From assembly GCA_021814005.1 (NCBI GenBank), contig JAKAJC010000014.1, positions 1 to 35,806 of the forward strand: 35,806 nt of DNA, read 5' to 3'. The notes below the pieces were generated by a model. It searched no databases. It worked only from the letters and a program-made list of their open reading frames with translations, and had not been told where the DNA came from. Positions 32,201-35,806 of the stretch are shown in pieces. Both the position numbers and the translations under genes were made by a program. Numbering within the stretch: the first letter of the stretch is position 1; the number at the start of each line of letters is the position of its first letter. The stretch is from Microcaldota archaeon (GTDB lineage Archaea > Micrarchaeota > Micrarchaeia > Anstonellales > Anstonellaceae).

Positions 32201-33701
32201 CCGCCTGCGCGCCGCTCAAGCCCCCGGGCTGCGCATCCACAGATGCGGAGAGGGAGTTGACGGCCGATTGGGCAAGAGTGCGGGCAGTGTCTGTGCGCGA
32301 AGTGATATCTGAGAGAAGGGATTTGGCTGTTTTGTAAGAGTCGGCCGCCTCTGCCGAGGCTTTTGCATAGAGGCTCATGGCGCGCACGGCATAGCCTGCC
32401 CGCCCGGTTTGAGCGCCGGCATAATCGGCGCTGTCGCGCGCTGTCTCGGCACGCTCAAGCGCGTCCGATGACTGCATGAGAAGAGAGTTGAAAGTGCCTG
32501 CATACGGGGCGGCCTGAGCCTGCGCCGAATAATTATAATCAACAAGCTGGGCTTCGGAAAGGTCATCGTTCCATTCGGCCTCCTCAAGGGCTTTGATGGC
32601 GCCGCTTGCTTTCTCGATTTGGCTGTTGGCGGCAGTTTCATTGTCCTGCAATTCCCATTCCATCCGGTTTGCCGCAGTTTGCAATCGGCTTTGCAGAGCC
32701 CAAGCCTGCGCCCACAGGGAGTTGTCGTCGTTAGAGAGCATGTCATTGACAGTGACCCACACCGGCCCGCTGTTGTCAAACTGCATCGGGTCTGCCGGAT
32801 TGTTGCACAAATATTCCACATGGCGCAGCACGCGATATGTTTTGGCATAGCGGCCTCCCGTCGTGTTGAGGTCTGCTGGATTGGGCGCGATAGACCATGC
32901 ATTTGCTTCGGTCACAAAAGAGGCCCATTCCTGCCAGACTTCGGCTGCAGCGCCATGATATGACGGGTCGTCGGCTCCCATGATATGGAGAGTGTCTGCC
33001 TGTTCCTGAGCCGAGAGAAATGCGCCGTTGACGGCGATGGAGGCGTTGTTGACTGTTGAGATGGTTTTGGACATGAGGGCGTTCCAGCGAAGAGGATAAT
33101 TGTGAAATGATTGAACCTCGTTGTAGGCCTGCACAATGTTGGCGATGATGCCGATGGCTGAGAAAGGCGAGTATTGAAGTGCTGTGTCAAATCCATGGGC
33201 AGCCAGATCAATTTTCATGTTTTTCCAGGCAATTGTTTCATCAGCATATGCAATCTGGGCATCCAACGCAGACTGGCGTGCGGCCGACATTGCCTTGACT
33301 GATTCGGCCGCGCGCGGAGGAAGGGAGGATATGGCTTTGGCCGTTGACTGCGAAGGAATTGCCCCGATTGCGTCTGACGGCGGGCCTGTTTTCCAAAGAG
33401 CGTAATCAAACTGATTTGAAACTCCGTGCATGTTTGGGTAGTAGAGAGTCCCGACCACGGGCATTCGGTATATCAGCGAACTCTGCCAGTCCGAGGTCCA
33501 GAAATCGCTGCATGAAATCTGCAGTTGTATGGGGCGCAGGGAGAGAGGGGCGGCTGGGGCTGAAGCGGCGGTCGAAGACGTGAAGGCAAGGAGGCAGAAA
33601 ATGAGCAGTATGCCGAAAATTTTGAGCAGATGAAAGAGATTCGGGAGCCGGTCCCACAAACTGCCCGGGAGACGTATGACGGAAAAGGCGTGTTTTCCCA
33701 T
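29289..33701 (-). CDS. Very large coiled-coil cell-surface protein, unknown
   Basis: The 1470-residue product (ATG 33701; ATG 33716 is in frame) has a signal peptide (LLKIFGILLIFCLLAFTSSTAASA), a long outer part and a C-terminal membrane anchor (LPLIGATILLGGGIVYTLL) with a short basic tail. The outer part alternates helical, Ala/Ser/Gln-rich coiled-coil stretches (residues about 350-660 and 1040-1420, e.g. SADYAGAQTGRAGYAVRAMSLYAK) with a beta-rich centre (about 740-1030: SVNFSAMQEPFHLV, VRVSYTLTADNLPA) that looks like Ig-type domains. There are several cysteines in the outer part and N-x-S/T sites throughout. A stalk or S-layer-associated role is plausible. No family is recognised. Confidence 0.75.
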   Translation of the reverse strand: MGKHAFSVIRLPGSLWDRLPNLFHLLKIFGILLIFCLLAFTSSTAASAPAAPLSLRPIQLQISCSDFWTSDWQSSLIYRMPVVGTLYYPNMHGVSNQFDYALWKTGPPSDAIGAIPSQSTAKAISSLPPRAAESVKAMSAARQSALDAQIAYADETIAWKNMKIDLAAHGFDTALQYSPFSAIGIIANIVQAYNEVQSFHNYPLRWNALMSKTISTVNNASIAVNGAFLSAQEQADTLHIMGADDPSYHGAAAEVWQEWASFVTEANAWSIAPNPADLNTTGGRYAKTYRVLRHVEYLCNNPADPMQFDNSGPVWVTVNDMLSNDDNSLWAQAWALQSRLQTAANRMEWELQDNETAANSQIEKASGAIKALEEAEWNDDLSEAQLVDYNYSAQAQAAPYAGTFNSLLMQSSDALERAETARDSADYAGAQTGRAGYAVRAMSLYAKASAEAADSYKTAKSLLSDITSRTDTARTLAQSAVNSLSASVDAQPGGLSGAQAASLNDARNSLEKAKTEFLAGERSTKLGERMPHYLAALSSARLGERLLNRSSSASSDLFEMRRLLENYKKLMELAPGLGVDVSNYEPAYFEYLAEVNQSNPNPKPGSADALKIQIASLRHDLLGALSSESDSYDLLLAQSEALPYRTHAVDTLRAEMGKWREAAGWNDEALAHPEQLRTQLAASQNRIHALIGQTISEDICSPELATWAPYNLLNPIAGQRQQVGGVWKSRNPLPLDYGEQLTIDCPFDVTFYTSEKPALGGPVQKAWANNGQLHLVLNPLQASEEISVNFSAMQEPFHLVQTGCMLNVDENHAVLRANYTLKSDYYSPSVAVNIPWESSAQPLSARMQAQGIWTDGVYLFNSPDSNSISTAGWQLSPAYAHFLLSDLPAPTAQSSAPAPLNFTVELRPADAPSLERQSVQVSPLDGGMVRVSYTLTADNLPACSSAQVLITETSDPISNLSVTSSDGRAQIVQSPIAGSPQWSVLVTNRQASGRIALSVNYIASDPAQWVNLSLPLLQAAAAERNDAAALSLAAQARSQADAADWPAAMQTLEKLRSYLDKLPASVVIDSSGPDALAWNQTSVRAGSLLFDLASFSSNLRISSSRPAWALDLLAWRNELNTSLRSNSDLAEKGSYKSAMAALDSKAAAIRLKMLDEAGKDLEVLNTMYNSFMAAASGDTDRQFLDQAGRRLLDARDAIGNEDGYGALLALLDARSSLELYKSSWNSQVEQWAARQDAQVSSITSDAETAQSDLQAYGASISQLDSSKMQPLLKTAEVPAWQKKLQNISSISLAAQIPKDDPVKTKLALSKRDASITSARSTLQTLRQALNQSYKSLAGGANAQYERALSYVQDVRSNPALANSPKGQKLEEDLAQLQEIMNSGRWADAINQAALVTAAAQGLLQTAPRSGAELPLPLIGATILLGGGIVYTLLSRRKNPRIQQAGAGSAAPFPSSPAPDAHEGKKLQRQE

Positions 33702-33721
33702 GTTAAATGCAAACATTTTGG

Positions 33722-33734
33722 CTGTTAAAAACAG
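33722..33734 (-). promoter_or_regulatory. Promoter of the surface protein gene with a small inverted repeat
   Basis: CTGTT-AAA-AACAG overlaps the TATA-like TTTTTAAC, about 28 bp before ATG 33701. The spacing favours 33701 as the leaderless start. Weak evidence. Confidence 0.35.
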
Positions 33735-33812
33735 TTTAGTTTTGGTCAGGTGGCAGAATATACGTCGAAGAAATTGGCTGATTTGATTTTCTTTTTGCGC
33801 TTAAGCGTTCGG

Positions 33813-33820
33813 GATTTAAA
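33813..33820 (+). promoter_or_regulatory. TATA-like box of the gene at 33856
   Basis: GATTTAAA lies 36-43 bp before ATG 33856. With a start site about 25 bp downstream, the short leader would still hold the Shine-Dalgarno GGGAGGA (33842-33848). Confidence 0.45.
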
Positions 33821-33855
33821 CCCTTGTTCCCCACCGACTGCGGGAGGAATTATCC

Positions 33856-35586
33856 ATGTCCGATTCACCGCTAACCCAGAGGCCCGGCCAGCAGCCGGTG
33901 CACAGGGTTGGAATCCACCTCGAGGTAGGGGGTCAGAAGCGCACAATCGACGTGTATGTGCGCCACGGCCAGACTCTGATTGAGGCGCTGCAGCAGGTCA
34001 AGGAAATCCAAATGGTGCAATCGAAGGGTTTCTGGTACATCACCGGCATCGGAGACATGTCGGCTGGCCTGTCCCTGAACGTGAATCTCCCATATATGGA
34101 GTACGACATAGACCCTGCCCTGCTCAACGGCGAGACCGGAGTTGGCTCAGAGTTCTGGAGACTTGGAAAAAACGGCGAGCGCATCGTTCCGGTCGCCACA
34201 ATCGGCGGCAAGGTCGCGTATCTCACCGCGCAGGACATTGAAATCACGCAGGACGTTGACTTTGAAATCGGATGGAACCGCGGCCGCTTTGAGTATGACC
34301 AGGATGCGCATCCGATTACCAGCCCGGAAGACAGCAAAAAAATCTGGATTCCCCAGGATGTCCTGGAGAAAATCAAGGATGAACCGGCTTACTTCAGAAC
34401 CCGCATCGAGGACCTCCGCTCCGATTACTTCATACGCGACGAAATCCTCAACCCGGCAAAACGGCAGAGGATGCGCTATGATGTCGGGGGGAAAGCGAAC
34501 CGCGAATACCGGCTGCTTGTGTGGCAGCCGATGATTGTGCCCGAGTTAATGCTGATGGACGGCCTTTCGCCGAAACTGATGCAGCTCGCCAAAGAGCTTG
34601 AGGCGCGCAAGCACCGGGAAAAAGAGACGGGCGGGCAGTCTTTTGCGCCAATGAATTTCGGCTTCAATTTCACAAGCAGCGGATTTGACGCCCCGCAAAA
34701 TGACGAAGGAAGCGGCTTTGACGGGGGGAGCATGCCCGGCGGCTTTGATTTTGAGGATGCGCCATTTTCCGGCAGCGCGGGGCGCGGCGGAAATGTTGAT
34801 GGGAAATTCGAGCGCGAGCGCCCTGTCCGCTATGCGCAAAAAGAAATTTCCACCCGCAAAATGGCTGCGGCGCACGGGATGAAAACCGCCCAAATTTCAT
34901 CAGCACAAAATCATGTTGTTGAAAAGATTGTCTCGGCCATGCAAAAAATCGGCGAGAGGGCGCAAAATGCACTTGAGGGGATGAAAACTGCGACAGCGGC
35001 AGGTGAAATGCACGCTGCTGCGGGCAAAACCGGGAGCATGCACCAGCCTGAGCACAAAACAGATATGACTTCTCAAAAGCAGGCGGTTCTGCAGGCAGCC
35101 GTGCAAGATGTTCGGCAGATGGAGAGCATGCCGGCCAGGCATATGGAAGTCCAGACTGCCCGGCAGATTGAAGTCCAAGAAGTTCGGCAGATGGAAATTC
35201 AGACTGTGCGGCAGACGGACACGCAAAATATTCAGCATTCGGTGGTTATGATGCCAAAAGCGCTATATGTTGCCGAAACTGCTGCCGATATTTCATATCA
35301 TGGCGAGCAAACTCCGGCCGGGAATAAAGTTGATGACATAAAAGTGCGCCCGATTAAGCTTCCTTCTTCGCCCGTTGCGCAGGTGGTGGCCGCAAAGCCC
35401 ATGATGCTCAAATTGGCCGCAAATGAAAGCAGTGAAAAGAAAGCAAAAACCGGCCGCAAGTCGGCGGTTGTTCTTGTCGCCGTGCCGGTCGTGGCGCAGA
35501 AAAAGAAGAATGCGGCCATAGTGCCGGCCAAGACAATTGCGGTGATGGAAAACAAAAAATTCACAAAGACGAAAAAAGCTGCTTAG
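33856..35586 (+). CDS. Unknown cytoplasmic protein with octapeptide repeats and a basic tail
   Basis: The 576-residue product starts at ATG 33856 behind a good GGGAGGA site and has no signal peptide or membrane helix. Residues about 15-260 look folded and conserved in style: a ubiquitin-like or DUF4430-like start (GIHLEVGGQKRTIDVYVRHGQTLIEALQQV), then an all-beta part and a helix (PKLMQLAKELEARKHREK). Residues 270-320 are Gly/Phe/Asp-rich and probably disordered, 350-375 helical, and 419-458 hold five copies of an eight-residue unit (below). The end (about 525-576) is rich in Lys, Ala and Val. I do not recognise a family. It could be a multimeric scaffold or nucleic-acid-bound protein. Confidence 0.72.
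   Translation: MSDSPLTQRPGQQPVHRVGIHLEVGGQKRTIDVYVRHGQTLIEALQQVKEIQMVQSKGFWYITGIGDMSAGLSLNVNLPYMEYDIDPALLNGETGVGSEFWRLGKNGERIVPVATIGGKVAYLTAQDIEITQDVDFEIGWNRGRFEYDQDAHPITSPEDSKKIWIPQDVLEKIKDEPAYFRTRIEDLRSDYFIRDEILNPAKRQRMRYDVGGKANREYRLLVWQPMIVPELMLMDGLSPKLMQLAKELEARKHREKETGGQSFAPMNFGFNFTSSGFDAPQNDEGSGFDGGSMPGGFDFEDAPFSGSAGRGGNVDGKFERERPVRYAQKEISTRKMAAAHGMKTAQISSAQNHVVEKIVSAMQKIGERAQNALEGMKTATAAGEMHAAAGKTGSMHQPEHKTDMTSQKQAVLQAAVQDVRQMESMPARHMEVQTARQIEVQEVRQMEIQTVRQTDTQNIQHSVVMMPKALYVAETAADISYHGEQTPAGNKVDDIKVRPIKLPSSPVAQVVAAKPMMLKLAANESSEKKAKTGRKSAVVLVAVPVVAQKKKNAAIVPAKTIAVMENKKFTKTKKAA
35110..35229 (+). repeat. Five 24-bp tandem repeats coding an octapeptide
   Basis: The units are VRQMESMP, ARHMEVQT, ARQIEVQE, VRQMEIQT and VRQTDTQN, consensus [VA]RQ[MI]E[VI]Q[TE]. 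They are in frame and imperfect, so this is a drifting coding repeat rather than a recent slippage tract. Confidence 0.85.
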
Positions 35587-35610
35587 AAAAGGAAAAAATC
35601 TGATTTTGCA

Positions 35611-35806
35611 TCAGCGGACCAGTGTCGTTTCCCAAATGTATTTGCCGAAGCGCGCGTTTGTGACCTCGACGTTTATGCCCAAGTGGTTTTTGAGAAGAAA
35701 TTCCTTGACGGCCGCGGCCTGCTCGGGCGTAACATCGTCGGTGTTCTGCCACATGCACGCCTTCTGAACGTTGACGCAGTCTGTAACCAGTTCGGCGTCA
35801 AGCTGT
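35611..35806 (-). CDS. C-terminal end of an unrecognised protein (partial)
   Basis: The minus strand is open from the window edge to a TGA at 35611-35613. The visible 64 residues include LVTDCVNVQKACMW, a helix VTPEQAAAVKEFLLK and a final strand pattern INVEVTNARFGKYIWETTLVR. This looks like a real protein end (alternating strand, charged helix), but I do not recognise the family. Its start lies outside the window. It converges on the gene ending at 35586. Confidence 0.6.
   Translation of the reverse strand, partial: QLDAELVTDCVNVQKACMWQNTDDVTPEQAAAVKEFLLKNHLGINVEVTNARFGKYIWETTLVR

Noticed and set aside
1-35806. CRISPR array, insertion sequence or prophage
   Set aside because: I saw no regularly spaced repeats, transposase, integrase or terminal inverted repeats; the repeats found are short, or internal to genes.

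Overview
The window looks like a piece of a small archaeal genome, probably from the DPANN group. Archaeal marks are an L21e - Rpb4 - DUF655 - KsgA gene cluster, a TATA-binding protein, the archaeal HMG-CoA synthase / thiolase / DUF35 set, the AMP phosphorylase + ribose-1,5-bisphosphate isomerase pair, a class III (QxSxEY) pilin, two tRNA-Gly genes without encoded CCA (one with an intron at 37/38), and many TATA-like boxes about 25 bp before start codons, as in leaderless transcription. A Diapherotrites- or Micrarchaeota-like source is a guess; there is no rRNA here to settle it. Genes are packed tightly and no gene-free stretch exceeds 300 bases; the longest (about 200 bases, 606-805) is a divergent promoter region.

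Layout. 1-605 (-): start of a 2-oxoacid:ferredoxin oxidoreductase subunit, cut by the window edge. 806-2008 (+): a divergent protein resembling the Dit1/PvcA isocyanide synthase superfamily. 2122-2902: two tRNA-Gly genes flanking rlmH. 3009-3962: an EF-Tu-like protein without a working G domain. 3980-7399: a Dsb-like exported protein lacking its second active-site cysteine, divergent from the AMP salvage pair. 7404-8504: two membrane proteins. 8525-11494 (-): the translation/transcription cluster. 11645-13179 (+): TBP, whose two halves share an 89-nt identical stretch, followed by a membrane-anchored DNase I homologue. 13205-15622: ATP-cone nuclease, DUF92 membrane protein, an unknown gene and acylphosphatase.

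15692-22567 (+): an 1850-residue protein with helical repeats and a long beta-rich, outer-membrane-barrel-like C-terminal half but no signal peptide, then a one-pass surface protein with a His/Lys-rich cytoplasmic tail, closed by a double-hairpin two-way terminator. 22658-23716 (-): PAP2 phosphatase fused to a CTP-dependent lipid kinase-like domain. 23770-24114 (+): triple zinc ribbon. 24136-28570 (-): ACT regulator and a mevalonate-entry operon (HTH regulator, HMG-CoA synthase, an AT-rich membrane-protein gene, thiolase, DUF35). 28660-33701 (-): class III pilin and a 1470-residue surface protein. 33856-35586 (+): a 576-residue unknown with octapeptide repeats. 35611-35806 (-): the end of an unrecognised gene.

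How the genes fit together. The anchored DNase I homologue could supply external nucleotides, while AMP phosphorylase and ribose-1,5-bisphosphate isomerase pass the ribose of AMP toward ribulose-1,5-bisphosphate (RuBisCO is not in the window). The HMG-CoA genes feed isoprenoid lipid synthesis, and the PAP2-kinase fusion and DUF92 protein may handle prenyl phosphates. The pilin, the two very large proteins and the PvcA-like gene are the least explained and most worth following up.
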